Assembly (NCBI RefSeq): GCF_018608325.1
Contig: NZ_JABAZW010000052.1
Location: 74,520 to 113,546 of the forward strand
Source: Brevundimonas sp.
GTDB taxonomy: Bacteria > Pseudomonadota > Alphaproteobacteria > Caulobacterales > Caulobacteraceae
Reading direction: 5' to 3'
DNA length: 39,027 bases
Shown here: piece by piece, positions 8,616 through 16,656 of the stretch
How the letters are laid out: every line of letters begins with the position of its first letter
Position numbering within the stretch: position 1 is the stretch's first letter
Position numbers and translations under genes: made by a program
Notes under the pieces: generated by a model
The model's database searches: none
Told to the model about the DNA's origin: nothing
Seen by the model: the letters and a program-made list of their open reading frames with translations, nothing else

Positions 8616-8716
8616 GGGGTCACATCGGAATTGGGGTTGCGCTCACGCAGCCGATCCGGAGCGTGGCGAAGGGCGCGACCCGTAAAGGAAGCCCCGCAAA
8701 AGCACAATACAGGCGC

Positions 8717-9277
8717 TTAATGCAGTGTGCGGAACCGGTCGCCGACCTGATCGGCCTTGCGGTGCAGATAGCGGCGGACATTGCGAGCCGCGCGCCTGGG
8801 CGAGGGCAGGGGGACGGGGGCGTCGTTCAGCTTGCGCGCCTCATAGGCGAAGGCGGCGGCCAGACCCGCCGAGGACATGGCCGCCAGCACCTGTTTCCAC
8901 ATGGAGGCGGGACGCAGGCCCAGCCAGACGGCGTTGACGGTCTGGGCGGCGGCCCACAGACCCAAGGCGGCGGTGCGTTCGCGCGCAGGCGGGGCGTTCC
9001 AGACGCGGACCGCCGAAAGCGTTGTTGCGGAAAACACGGCAGGCAGGATCAGGCTGAAAGCCCCCTGCGGCTGTTCGGCGATGGCTTGGGCGCCGCCGCG
9101 ACGGCGTTTGGCGGTTCTGGACTTCAGCGCGCTGGAGGCGATGCCGCTGGCCAGAAGGGCGAAGCCCGCCGTGATGATGACGCCCGCGACGACGTGGCTG
9201 GCGCTGCGGCCTTCGCTGTTCAGAAAGTCCGTCGCCGCATCGCGCACGTCGTCGATGGCTTCGTCAATGTCGGTCAT
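8717..9277 (-). CDS. Small multi-pass membrane protein, unknown function
   Basis: A 186-residue protein from ATG 9277. The soluble N-terminus (MTDIDEAIDDVRDAATDFL) is followed by about four hydrophobic segments (HVVAGVIITAGFALLASGIA; GAFSLILPAVFSATTLSAV; AALGLWAAAQTVNAVWLGL; VLAAMSSAGLAAAFAYEAR) and a basic C-terminal tail. A cluster of basic residues (SRTAKRRRGG) lies after the first helix, so that loop is probably cytosolic. The segment LWAAAQTVNAVWLGL resembles helix 3 of TspO/MBR proteins, but the rest does not match well, so I do not assign it. The ATG at 9277 is chosen over a TTG at 9319 because GGAG lies about six bases upstream. Confidence 0.65.
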   Translation of the reverse strand: MTDIDEAIDDVRDAATDFLNSEGRSASHVVAGVIITAGFALLASGIASSALKSRTAKRRRGGAQAIAEQPQGAFSLILPAVFSATTLSAVRVWNAPPARERTAALGLWAAAQTVNAVWLGLRPASMWKQVLAAMSSAGLAAAFAYEARKLNDAPVPLPSPRRAARNVRRYLHRKADQVGDRFRTLH

Positions 9278-9344
9278 GGTCCGCTCCAGCTTGGCCCCAG
9301 GAATGTCCTGTAAAAGCAAATGGCCGGAGCGGATCAGGGTTCCC

Positions 9345-9845
9345 TCAGTTGCCGGTTGCGGCGCCGTCGGTGACGATTTCCTTCATGGCGGACTGCAGAT
9401 AGTTCTGCGCGCCCATCAGTTCGATCAGCTTGTGCTGGTTTTCGAGGAAGTCGATGTGCTCCTCGGTGTCGGACAGGATCTTCATCAGCAGATCACGGCT
9501 GACATAGTCGCGGGTTTCTTCGCACTGGGTCACGGCGGCGGCGGTCGTGGCGCGGCTGTCGATTTCCAGCTGCAGGTCGGCGCCCAGGCATTCGATGGGG
9601 TCTTCACCGACCTTCAGCTTGTGCAGGTCCTGCAGGTTGGGCAGGCCGTCCAGGAAGAGGATGCGTTTGATCAGCATGTCGGCGTGCTTCATCTCGCCGA
9701 TCGATTCTTCGTAGATCACGTTGCCAAGGTGCGACAGGCCCCAGCTTTCGAACATGCGTGCATGCAGGAAGTACTGGTTCACAGCCGTCAGTTCATTGGT
9801 CAGCACTGCGTTCAGCGTGCGGATGATTGCGGGGTCGCCCTTCAT
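9345..9845 (-). CDS. bfr: Bacterioferritin
   Basis: A 166-residue bacterioferritin from the ATG at 9845, which begins MKGDPAIIRTLN and has AAGGA at the right distance. The usual 24-mer stores iron and binds haem at subunit interfaces. Visible residues are the haem ligand Met52 (GEMKHAD) and ferroxidase ligands Glu18, Glu51, His54, Glu94 and His130. Position 127, normally the Glu of the second ExxH, is Thr here (SDTEEHIDF). Longer in-frame starts upstream add non-family sequence. It lies downstream of bfd on the same strand, separated by an AT-rich 144-base gap with a dyad. Confidence 0.95.
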   Translation of the reverse strand: MKGDPAIIRTLNAVLTNELTAVNQYFLHARMFESWGLSHLGNVIYEESIGEMKHADMLIKRILFLDGLPNLQDLHKLKVGEDPIECLGADLQLEIDSRATTAAAVTQCEETRDYVSRDLLMKILSDTEEHIDFLENQHKLIELMGAQNYLQSAMKEIVTDGAATGN

Positions 9846-9937
9846 GGCCATGGTCCTTGGTCTCGCCACGGCGCGTTCGCCGTTTGTTGAGCGACGCAAT
9901 ACCACAGTAAAACCCGCATTGTTTATTTGCGAGTTTT

Positions 9938-9953
9938 TATCAGTACATTGATA
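9938..9953. promoter_or_regulatory. Dyad in the AT-rich bfd-bfr gap
   Basis: TATCA (9938-9942) and TGATA (9949-9953) form an inverted repeat with a six-base spacer, inside the most AT-rich stretch of this neighbourhood (about 9910-9965), between bfd and the bfr start. It could be an operator for iron control of bfr or part of its promoter. It is not a clear match to any iron-regulator box I can recall. Confidence 0.3.
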
Positions 9954-9989
9954 GTGCGAGTGATTTTCGCCCGCGATACGCGGCGGCGA

Positions 9990-10175
9990 CTACTCGGCTG
10001 CGAGTGCGAATGCTTCGCGGCTGTCCTGGATCATCTGGCGCATTTCACAGACGCACTTGGCGCACTGGGCCTGGCATTGGTGACTGGCGAAAATATCGCG
10101 CGGACGGCAGGCGCCAGCCTCGATCGACTGGGCGACATCACGCTTGCGAAGGCCATTGCAGTTGCAGACGTACAC
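9990..10175 (-). CDS. bfd: Bacterioferritin-associated ferredoxin
   Basis: A 61-residue [2Fe-2S] protein beginning MYVCNCNGLRKRDV from a GTG at 10175. The Bfd cluster ligands are in place: Cys4, Cys6, Cys38 and Cys41 (CQAQCAKCVCEM). Bfd docks on bacterioferritin and passes electrons to its haem to release stored iron. It lies immediately upstream of bfr on the same strand, the classic pairing. It is divergent from thiE; two Fur-like sequences lie in that gap. Confidence 0.93.
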   Translation of the reverse strand: MYVCNCNGLRKRDVAQSIEAGACRPRDIFASHQCQAQCAKCVCEMRQMIQDSREAFALAAE

Positions 10176-10198
10176 GAAGTTCTACGCGATCCACTGAC

Positions 10199-10248
10199 TG
10201 AGAATGGTTCGCTATAGCATCCCTTAAGGCGATTGCAAGTCGTTCTCA
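10199..10248. promoter_or_regulatory. Two possible Fur-like 7-1-7 sites between bfd and thiE
   Basis: TGAGAAT-G-GTTCGCT (10199-10213) and TGCAAGT-C-GTTCTCA (10234-10248) loosely follow the TGATAAT-n-ATTATCA pattern of Fur boxes. They lie 24-73 bases upstream of the bfd GTG, where iron control would be expected. The match is partial and by eye only. Confidence 0.3.
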
Positions 10249-10293
10249 GGCCTGGGCCGTTGACGGATCGTCGCGGGAGAGGGAAGGACGGGC

Positions 10294-10947
10294 ATGGCCA
10301 GAACTCCAACCGCCCCCGAACGTCCGCCCTGCCGACTGTATCTGATCACGCCGCCGTCCATTCCCGATCTGGACGCCTTCGCTGCGACGCTGGACGAGGC
10401 CTTGGCCGCGGGTGACGTGGCGGCGCTGCAGATCAGGTTGAAACCTGCCGATGATGCGACGATCCGGGGGGCGGTCGAGGTGCTGGCCCCCATCGCGCGT
10501 CGTCATGAGGTGGCGGTCCTGCTGAATGACCGGCCAGATCTGGCCAAGGCGACGGGCTGTGACGGGGTTCACATCGGGCAGGAAGACGGATCGCTGGCCG
10601 AGGCGCGGCGCATTATGGGGCCGGACGCCATGATCGGCGTCACCTGCCATGACGACCGCGACCTGGCTTGGGACGCGGCGGAAGGTGGCGCGGACTATGT
10701 GGCCTTCGGCGCCTTTTACCCGACCGACACCAAGGAGACGGTGCACCGTCCGCCGCTGGAGCTTCTGACCGTGTGGCAGGAGACGGTCGAGGTGCCTTGC
10801 GTCGCCATTGGCGGCATCACCATCGACAATGCGGCCGAGGTCGCCAGGGCCGGAGCGGACTTCATCGCCGTCAGTGCGGGCGTCTGGAAGCATCCCAAGG
10901 GCGCAGCCTTTGCGGTTGCAGGTTTCAACCTAATGGTGAATTCTTAG
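10294..10947 (+). CDS. thiE: Thiamine phosphate synthase
   Basis: A 217-residue TIM-barrel enzyme. Visible family motifs are the opening strand [38 protein letters not shown] (pyrophosphate and pyrimidine binding), [14 protein letters not shown] and the phosphate loop [13 protein letters not shown]. It joins HMP-pyrophosphate to thiazole phosphate to make thiamine monophosphate in the cytosol. No THI-box riboswitch or other thi gene is visible nearby, so it is an isolated copy. It is divergent from bfd and runs 65 bases ahead of the histidine kinase. Confidence 0.93.
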   Translation: MARTPTAPERPPCRLYLITPPSIPDLDAFAATLDEALAAGDVAALQIRLKPADDATIRGAVEVLAPIARRHEVAVLLNDRPDLAKATGCDGVHIGQEDGSLAEARRIMGPDAMIGVTCHDDRDLAWDAAEGGADYVAFGAFYPTDTKETVHRPPLELLTVWQETVEVPCVAIGGITIDNAAEVARAGADFIAVSAGVWKHPKGAAFAVAGFNLMVNS

Positions 10948-11012
10948 TTTCAGGGGATATTAGGAACCTCTCGTATAGTCTCGGTCGTCAGTTCCAGTCC
11001 GAGATTATCGCC

Positions 11013-12701
11013 ATGAGCCGTGCGCTCGACATCGAAACGCGGGCCGTGCGCAAGGCTGATGCGCAGGCACAGGCGCGTCGGGCCGTCAGGGACGATGGCC
11101 GCGAAGCCGTTCGCACCTTCGAACATCCGCTGACACTGATCGCGACAGGCCTGATTGTGGCCGCCCTGATCGTCGTCTCGATCATGTTCACGCGTTCGTC
11201 CGGTCTTGTCGCAGGCCTGTGGGGCGGAGGCGGCGTCGCCATCGCCATCTGGCTGAGAAACAGCAGCAGCCGCAAGGAAGACGCCGCCTTCATCGCTGTG
11301 CTGACGATCAGCATGTTGATCGGCGAGATCCTGGCCGGAAACGCGCCTGGCTACGCCCTGCTGTTCGCCTTCGCCAACATTCTGGAAATCACTGTCGCCG
11401 TCATGCTGGCGCGCCGTATCGCGCCGGGCCAGAACATGTCGAGCGCCACCATGTCCGGGCGCTTCGTGTTTGCCGCGGCCCTGATTGCGCCGATTCCTGC
11501 AGGCGTTCTGATATCCTGCGTCCTGAGCCTGAGCGGGCAGGGTGGTTTTCTGGCCAACTTCCAGACCTGGTGGTTCGGTCATGCGATGGGGATCGCCATT
11601 CTGGGCTGTCTGGGTCTGGCGGTGACGCACGCCAGCCTGAAGCGGCTGATGCGGCCTGTGCGCCTGATCGAGTTCTGCGCGCTGATGATGGCCATCGGCG
11701 TGGTTTACACCGCCATCTATGATGGACGCCTGACGTTCGGCTTCGTCCTGCTGCCGCTGTTGATGCTGGCTTCGGCGCGTCTGGGCGTGATCGGCGCGGC
11801 GACGAGCCTGTTGATCGTCGCTGTCCTGGCGGTTGGTTCGGCGATGAACGGCATGGGCCCCTATCTGCGCGATGAGTCGGTCGCGGAGCAGGTCATGGCG
11901 GCGCAGTTGCTGGTGCTGATCGGCTATGTGCCCATGATCCTGCTGGCGTCCCTGCTTGAAGACCGTAATCGGCTGGCGGCGCGCGCAAAGGCCGGGCAGG
12001 TGCGAGCCGAGCGGGCATCCGAAGCCAAATCGCGCCTGCTGGCCAATGTCGCCCATGAGATCAAGAGCCCCGTCGCCGGCATCATCGGCATAGGCGATCT
12101 GTGGAAGAACGGCCAACTCGGCGCGGTCACGCCGCAACAGGCCGAGATGGCGGACATGCTGGTGCGCACGGCCCGCGAGGTCGAGGCCCTGGCCCATGAC
12201 CTGCTTGACGTGGCCCGCGCCGAGGCCGGGGCGATCAAGGTGGATGTGCGGCCTACGGATGTGGCGGGCCTGCTGGAGGACACGCGCCGCGCCGCCCTGC
12301 TGCGACCCGAGGCGCAGGACCTGACCATCGATGTCGAGGCTGATGCAGAGGGGCTGACAGTTCTGGCGGATTCCCAGCGCCTGGCTCAGGTGATCGGCAA
12401 TCTGACCTCCAATGCCCTGAAATACGGCGCATCCGGCGGACGGGTCATTCTGCGGGCCGCCCGTTCCGGGGACTGTGTGCGGATTGAGGTCGTCGACTTC
12501 GGACCGGGTCTGAGCGCCGAGAAGCAGGCCCAGCTGTTCGAGCCGTTCAACCGTCTGGGGCTGGAACGCTCCAGCATCGAGGGGCATGGTGTGGGATTGG
12601 CCCTGGCCAAGCGTCTGGTCGAGTTGCAGCAGGGCACAATCGGCGTCGTGTCCGAACCGGGCAAGGGCGCCGCCTTCTGGGTGCAGATGCCCAAGGCCTG
12701 A
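11013..12701 (+). CDS. Membrane-bound sensor histidine kinase
   Basis: A 562-residue protein from ATG 11013. After a 40-residue cytosolic tail there are about eight to ten hydrophobic segments up to residue 310, arranged like a MASE1-type integral membrane sensor. A short linker coil leads to a HisKA domain with the phospho-acceptor in NVAHEIKSPVAGI (His about 347) and an ATPase domain with N-box NLTSNALKYG (about 464), DFGPGLS (about 497) and GHGVGLALAKRL (about 528). It autophosphorylates and passes phosphate to an unknown partner; no response regulator lies next to it, so it is an orphan kinase. The reading frame extends upstream into thiE, but that part is not protein-like. Confidence 0.87.
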   Translation: MSRALDIETRAVRKADAQAQARRAVRDDGREAVRTFEHPLTLIATGLIVAALIVVSIMFTRSSGLVAGLWGGGGVAIAIWLRNSSSRKEDAAFIAVLTISMLIGEILAGNAPGYALLFAFANILEITVAVMLARRIAPGQNMSSATMSGRFVFAAALIAPIPAGVLISCVLSLSGQGGFLANFQTWWFGHAMGIAILGCLGLAVTHASLKRLMRPVRLIEFCALMMAIGVVYTAIYDGRLTFGFVLLPLLMLASARLGVIGAATSLLIVAVLAVGSAMNGMGPYLRDESVAEQVMAAQLLVLIGYVPMILLASLLEDRNRLAARAKAGQVRAERASEAKSRLLANVAHEIKSPVAGIIGIGDLWKNGQLGAVTPQQAEMADMLVRTAREVEALAHDLLDVARAEAGAIKVDVRPTDVAGLLEDTRRAALLRPEAQDLTIDVEADAEGLTVLADSQRLAQVIGNLTSNALKYGASGGRVILRAARSGDCVRIEVVDFGPGLSAEKQAQLFEPFNRLGLERSSIEGHGVGLALAKRLVELQQGTIGVVSEPGKGAAFWVQMPKA

Positions 12702-12743
12702 TCCGGTCTTGCCGTCCGCGCGAGTGCGCGTAATGGTCAGCAC

Positions 12744-13694
12744 ATGTCGATGATCGCACTCGCCGCCGCCGTCCTGTTGTCCGGGCAGACGACCCCGCCC
12801 GCCCAGCGCCCGGGATCGGACCTGACGCGCGATCTGAACAGTTTGCCGCCTTCCGCTGCGGCTGCGCCTGTACCGGTCGTGACGCCTGCGGCGGTTCCTC
12901 CCGCAACGCCCGCGCCCGCAAGGGCCACCCCGTCTGCGTCCACGCCAGCGCCTGCGCCTCGCCCCGCAGCGCCCGCTGCCCAGGCTGCGCCGCGACCGGC
13001 TGTTTCGGCGCCTGCTTCAGCGCCGACGTCTTCGCTGACCCATGATCTGAACAGCATGCCGCCGTCCGCCGCCGCGCGTCCTGCTGCGCCAACACCTGCT
13101 CCGGCGCAGACGCCATCATCACCTTCAACGCCTGCCGCGGCGCCCGCCGCAACACCGCGTCCTGCGGCGCCACGTCCCGCAACGCCAGCACCTGTCGCAA
13201 CTCCAACGCCTGCGCCGGTTCGCCCGGCCGCAGCGCCGTCAGTCCCCGCTGTGGCGCCCGCACGGCCCGTAACGCCCGCGGCTGTCGCCGTTCCTGCGCC
13301 GACGCCAGCACCCACGCCCGCTCCTGCAACCCGCACTTTGACGTCGGCGGAAATCGCGGCCCTGCCGTTCGCGGTTGATCTGCCCAGCGGTCTGGGAATC
13401 GTACGTGCGCCTGCCGGAACGGACGGCGCCGTCTATTCCGTGCGTCGCGGGGCAGAGACGCTGTTGATGATCTATGCTGGACCGTCGTCCCAGTTCCCGA
13501 TCTATGACGGTGAACAGGTCAACGCCTCGGGCCGAGCTTCGATCGTGGTGACAGAGGGCGGCCGTCGTCTGGCGCTGGAGCATCTGTTCCAGCGTGCGAC
13601 CGCCCCGCGTGAAATCCACATCTGGGTCGCCAGCGTCGAAGGCGCGGACCGGGTGCTGGCCGAACGGATCGGCCAGTCGGTGGACCCCCGCTAA
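12744..13694 (+). CDS. Ala/Pro-rich secreted protein with duplicated DLNS motif
   Basis: A 316-residue protein of unknown function. A short hydrophobic start (MSMIALAAAVLLSGQ) may be a signal peptide. Residues about 27-45 (SDLTRDLNSLPPSAAA) and about 95-112 (SSLTHDLNSMPPSAAA) are near-identical motifs set in a long Ala/Pro/Thr low-complexity region that reaches about residue 205. The last 110 residues form a compact domain (FAVDLPSGLGIVRAPAGTDG ... VEGADRVLAERIGQSVDP) with no family I recognise. The Pro-rich part may span the cell wall or act as a linker, with the C-terminal domain in the periplasm. It follows the histidine kinase by 42 bases and ends three bases from the convergent VOC gene. 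Its many proline runs should make it depend on EF-P. Confidence 0.7.
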   Translation: MSMIALAAAVLLSGQTTPPAQRPGSDLTRDLNSLPPSAAAAPVPVVTPAAVPPATPAPARATPSASTPAPAPRPAAPAAQAAPRPAVSAPASAPTSSLTHDLNSMPPSAAARPAAPTPAPAQTPSSPSTPAAAPAATPRPAAPRPATPAPVATPTPAPVRPAAAPSVPAVAPARPVTPAAVAVPAPTPAPTPAPATRTLTSAEIAALPFAVDLPSGLGIVRAPAGTDGAVYSVRRGAETLLMIYAGPSSQFPIYDGEQVNASGRASIVVTEGGRRLALEHLFQRATAPREIHIWVASVEGADRVLAERIGQSVDPR

Positions 13695-13697
13695 GGT

Positions 13698-14036
13698 TTA
13701 GTTCTCGGACCAGACGGCCAGTTCGGTGCCTGTCGGATCGGCGAAGTGGAAGCGGCGGCCGCCTGGGAAGCTGTAGATCGGCTTCAGCACCTTTCCGCCC
13801 GCCGCCTCGACCTTGGCCTGCATGGCCTCAAGATCGTGGGCGTAGAGGACGGGCAGGGGTGTTCTGGTGCGTTCGGCGTCAGCGTCGAAACCACCGTCCA
13901 GCCCCTGTTCAAAGGCCGCATAGGTCGGGCCGTAGTCGACGAAGGTCCAGCCGAACGTCTTGGCGTAGAATTCCTTGGTCTGGCCCACGTCGGTCGCGGG
14001 CAGTTCGAGATAGTCCAGTTTGCCGTCTTCACGCAC
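13698..14036 (-). CDS. VOC (glyoxalase/bleomycin resistance) family protein
   Basis: A 112-residue single-module VOC protein. From GTG 14036 it reads (V)REDGKLDYLELPATDV, followed by FYAKTFGWTF and ending GRRFHFADPTGTELAVWSEN, the paired beta-alpha-beta-beta-beta units of the family. The glyoxalase-like fold usually binds a metal and dimerises; the substrate is unknown. GTG 14036 is chosen because AGGAG (14044-14048) lies seven bases upstream; the longer opening to 14108 adds Cys-rich sequence unlike the family. It is convergent with the Ala/Pro-rich gene. Confidence 0.85.
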   Translation of the reverse strand: MREDGKLDYLELPATDVGQTKEFYAKTFGWTFVDYGPTYAAFEQGLDGGFDADAERTRTPLPVLYAHDLEAMQAKVEAAGGKVLKPIYSFPGGRRFHFADPTGTELAVWSEN

Positions 14037-14135
14037 GGTTGATCTCCTGAGTTTACGCCACCGACCATCCCCCTCTTGCACGCAGCCGAAACATGCGCAA
14101 ACCTGCAAACGGTTCGCAGTTGCAGGAGTCGATCC

Positions 14136-14291
14136 ATGATCGTGATGACGACAGGACTGACGGGCCTGATGGCCCTGATGCGGCAGGATGAACGTCCTGT
14201 GGAAAGTCGCGCGGCGCCGGAAGCCTATCGCCCGTCCAGCCTGCGGCCCAGCACGACGACGTCCTGTCGCTCCAGGCCCAGCCGCTCGTAA
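14136..14291 (+). CDS. Possible small ORF, 51 residues
   Basis: ATG 14136 is preceded by AGGAG with a seven-base spacer, a strong ribosome binding site. The peptide begins MIVMTTGLTGLMALMRQDER and becomes Ser/Arg-rich at its end, where it runs antisense to the last 67 bases of the GNAT gene. The second half therefore looks like shadow sequence. A dyad (14102-14126) lies just upstream. I cannot match it to any family; it may be real or chance. Confidence 0.25.
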   Translation: MIVMTTGLTGLMALMRQDERPVESRAAPEAYRPSSLRPSTTTSCRSRPSRS

Positions 14292-14644
14292 AAGCCCAGA
14301 GCCGCCTTATTGTCGGCGCGCACCATCAGCTGAAGTTTCGGCGCGCCCTGCGCCTTCAGCCAGTCTTCTGCCGCATCCATCAGCAGGCGACCCAGACCGG
14401 CGCCGCGATGCGCCGGATCGACCGCCAGATAATAGGCCCAACCCCGGTGGCCTTCGAACCCGGTCATGACTGAGCCGATGATCCGGCCATCTTGGGTCGC
14501 CACCAGAACCGTGGAGGTCGCTGTATGGCGCGCCAGCTTCAGGTCCTGCGCCGGATCGTTCCATGGGCGCGTCAGGCCGCAGGCGGACCACAGGGCGATG
14601 ACGGCGGCTTCGTCGCCATCGGCGATGGGGCGGATCAGGCTCAT
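14225..14644 (-). CDS. GNAT acetyltransferase, YpeA-like
   Basis: A 139-residue N-acetyltransferase from ATG 14644. It shows the YpeA-type opening ([20 protein letters not shown]), the acetyl-CoA loop [19 protein letters not shown] and the ending [19 protein letters not shown]. The acceptor substrate is unknown. The start codon overlaps the aroC stop codon as ATGA, so translation is probably coupled to aroC and the two form an operon. Confidence 0.87.
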   Translation of the reverse strand: MSLIRPIADGDEAAVIALWSACGLTRPWNDPAQDLKLARHTATSTVLVATQDGRIIGSVMTGFEGHRGWAYYLAVDPAHRGAGLGRLLMDAAEDWLKAQGAPKLQLMVRADNKAALGFYERLGLERQDVVVLGRRLDGR

Positions 14645-15726
14645 CCGACTTGGGCGCGGTGCCTCAGGAAGGCGTCGGCCAGTACGCATGCAGCCATGGC
14701 CTCGACCACAGGAACGGCGCGCAGGGCGACGCAGGGGTCGTGACGGCCCTTGGTGCGCAGATCGGTTTCCTCGCCGTCGCGGGTGATGGTCTGGCGCGTG
14801 GTCAGGATGGAGGAGGTCGGCTTGAACGCCACCCGCGCCGCGACCGGCTGGCCCGTCGAAATGCCGCCCAGAACGCCGCCCGCCTTGTTGGACAGGAAGA
14901 CCGGCTGTTTGTTCAGGTCCAGACGCATTTCGTCGGCGTTTGCTTCGCCCGACAGTTCGGCGGCGCCGAAGCCCGCGCCGATCTCGACGCCCTTGGCTGC
15001 GTTGATGGACATCAGGGCGGCGGCCAACTCCGAATCCAGCTTGCCGTACAGGGGCGCGCCCCAGCCTGCGGGAACGCCCGTGACCTCAAGCGCGACGACG
15101 GCGCCGATGGACGACCCGGCCTTGCGGATGCGGTCCAGATAATCCTCCCATGTCGGCACGACGTCGGCGGAAGCGGCGAACAGCGGATTATTATGAACGG
15201 CGTCGAAGTCGATCTGGTCGGCCTCGATACGATGCGGGCCGATCTGGACCACGCCTGCGCGAATCTTGATGCTGTCGCCCAGCAGCTTGCGCGCCACCGC
15301 ACCGGCCGCCACGCGGCTGGCCGTCTCACGCGCAGAGGAACGCCCGCCGCCGCGATAGTCGCGCACGCCGTATTTGGTCTGATAGGCATAGTCGGCGTGA
15401 CCGGGGCGATAGGCGCGGGCGATCTCGCCATAGTCCTTGGATCGCTGGTCCTCGTTCTGGATCATGATCGAGATGGGCGTGCCGGTGGTCACCGGGCCGT
15501 CGCCGTCGTCGAACACGCCGGACAGGATGCGGGCCGTGTCGCTTTCTTGACGCTGTGTCACGAAGCGCGAGCCGCCGGGCTTGCGCTGGTCCAGCCAGGG
15601 CTGAAGATCGGCTTCCGTCAGGGGGATCAGCGGCGGGCAGCCGTCAACGACGCAGCCGATGGCCGGGCCGTGGCTCTCGCCCCAGGTGGTCACGCGAAAC
15701 AGATGGCCGAAGGTATTGTGCGACAT
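14641..15726 (-). CDS. aroC: Chorismate synthase
   Basis: A 361-residue enzyme of normal length. It starts [20 protein letters not shown] and carries the FMN/EPSP site motifs [28 protein letters not shown] and [13 protein letters not shown], with the C-terminal [20 protein letters not shown]. It converts 5-enolpyruvylshikimate-3-phosphate to chorismate, the last common step for aromatic amino acids and folate. It overlaps the downstream GNAT gene by four bases and lies 80 bases downstream of the J-domain gene. Confidence 0.97.
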   Translation of the reverse strand: MSHNTFGHLFRVTTWGESHGPAIGCVVDGCPPLIPLTEADLQPWLDQRKPGGSRFVTQRQESDTARILSGVFDDGDGPVTTGTPISIMIQNEDQRSKDYGEIARAYRPGHADYAYQTKYGVRDYRGGGRSSARETASRVAAGAVARKLLGDSIKIRAGVVQIGPHRIEADQIDFDAVHNNPLFAASADVVPTWEDYLDRIRKAGSSIGAVVALEVTGVPAGWGAPLYGKLDSELAAALMSINAAKGVEIGAGFGAAELSGEANADEMRLDLNKQPVFLSNKAGGVLGGISTGQPVAARVAFKPTSSILTTRQTITRDGEETDLRTKGRHDPCVALRAVPVVEAMAACVLADAFLRHRAQVG

Positions 15727-15806
15727 GACGCCGACTTAGAGCATGATCGTTTCAGACGGAACCGCTGATGGCGCTTCGACAGGTGTGAAACGTGCTGAAC
15801 TGCGCC

Positions 15807-16541
15807 TCAGGCGGCCAGTCTTTGCGGCGTCCAGACGCGGTTGAAGCGCTGCAGCAGGTCTTCCGCCGCCGAAGGTGCGTCTTCACATGGCGTCAGGGTG
15901 ACGAACAGATGCCCCGCCGACCTGCCGCCGCGTGCGGGCAGGCCGAGGCCGCGCAGACGCAGGCGCACGGGTTCCGGCGCATCGGGCATGATCCAGGCGG
16001 ACCGGACGCCCATATGGGTCTCGATCTCGACGCGCCCGCCTTCGCTCAAGGTGCGGGGGCTGGTGGATGCGGTCATGAACAGGTCGTCGCCCAGCACCGA
16101 CAGGCCGCCTGCAGGCCGGATCAGCACGGGCAGATACAGGTCCGCCCCATCCTCACCGCCGCCGCGCAGACGCAGGTGTTCGCCGGTGCGCAATCCGGCC
16201 GGGGCCTTCACCCGCATGGTGCGCGCGCCCAGCCGCAGGTCGATCTGCGCGCCATTGACCGCCTGCATCGGCGTGATGACCAGAACAGGAGCGGGCGCAG
16301 GCTTTTCCTTTGGCGCTTCAAGAGCGGGCAGGGCGCCGCCGCTGGCCTGGATCAGGCGATAGGCGGCGATCACACGCCGGAAACGCTCATCGTCGCCGCC
16401 CGGTTGGTCCGGTCGAGCCGACTTCACGGCGGCGCGAAAAGCGGTGCTCAGGGAGGCGGCGTCCACGGCGCCGTGCAGGCCCAGGATCGACAGGGCCTCG
16501 CGGACGGAAACAGCATCGGAACGGGAACGGATGGCGCTCAT
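15807..16541 (-). CDS. DnaJ-like protein with degenerate J-domain (RPD instead of HPD)
   Basis: A 244-residue protein. Residues about 13-67 form a J-like helical domain (REALSILGLHGAVDAASLS ... FRRVIAAYRLIQ), but the loop reads SARPDQPGG, so the essential His of HPD is Arg43. A short Pro-rich linker is followed by a DnaJ/CbpA type substrate-binding region (GEHLRLRGGGEDGADLYLPV; DDLFMTASTSPRTLSEGG; VRLRLRGLGLPARGG). There is no Gly/Phe region and no zinc finger. It may hold clients without stimulating DnaK, or act as a regulator. It lies upstream of aroC on the same strand and diverges from pdxH. Confidence 0.82.
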   Translation of the reverse strand: MSAIRSRSDAVSVREALSILGLHGAVDAASLSTAFRAAVKSARPDQPGGDDERFRRVIAAYRLIQASGGALPALEAPKEKPAPAPVLVITPMQAVNGAQIDLRLGARTMRVKAPAGLRTGEHLRLRGGGEDGADLYLPVLIRPAGGLSVLGDDLFMTASTSPRTLSEGGRVEIETHMGVRSAWIMPDAPEPVRLRLRGLGLPARGGRSAGHLFVTLTPCEDAPSAAEDLLQRFNRVWTPQRLAA

Positions 16542-16656
16542 GCCCCTACCGTTCGCTCTTCATGGTCAAGAGCGGGTTAACTGTGATTCGTTTTTTGCGG
16601 GATGTGACTTGATCTCGATCATTTGCAGCGGCGCTTGCGGGGCGTAATCAGGCGGC

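Noticed and set aside
10668-11012. N-terminal extension of the histidine kinase into thiE
   Set aside because: The added residues are Gly/Arg-rich shadow of thiE. The kinase-like sequence begins at ATG 11013.
10950-12743. Minus-strand open frame of 597 codons opposite the histidine kinase
   Set aside because: The sense strand encodes a complete kinase with all motifs. The antisense product is Gln/His/Arg-rich with no domain.
12547-13336. Minus-strand Gly/Ala-rich frames opposite the Ala/Pro-rich gene
   Set aside because: These are the antisense reading of GC-rich low-complexity codons. The sense frame has a signal-like start and a folded C-terminal domain.
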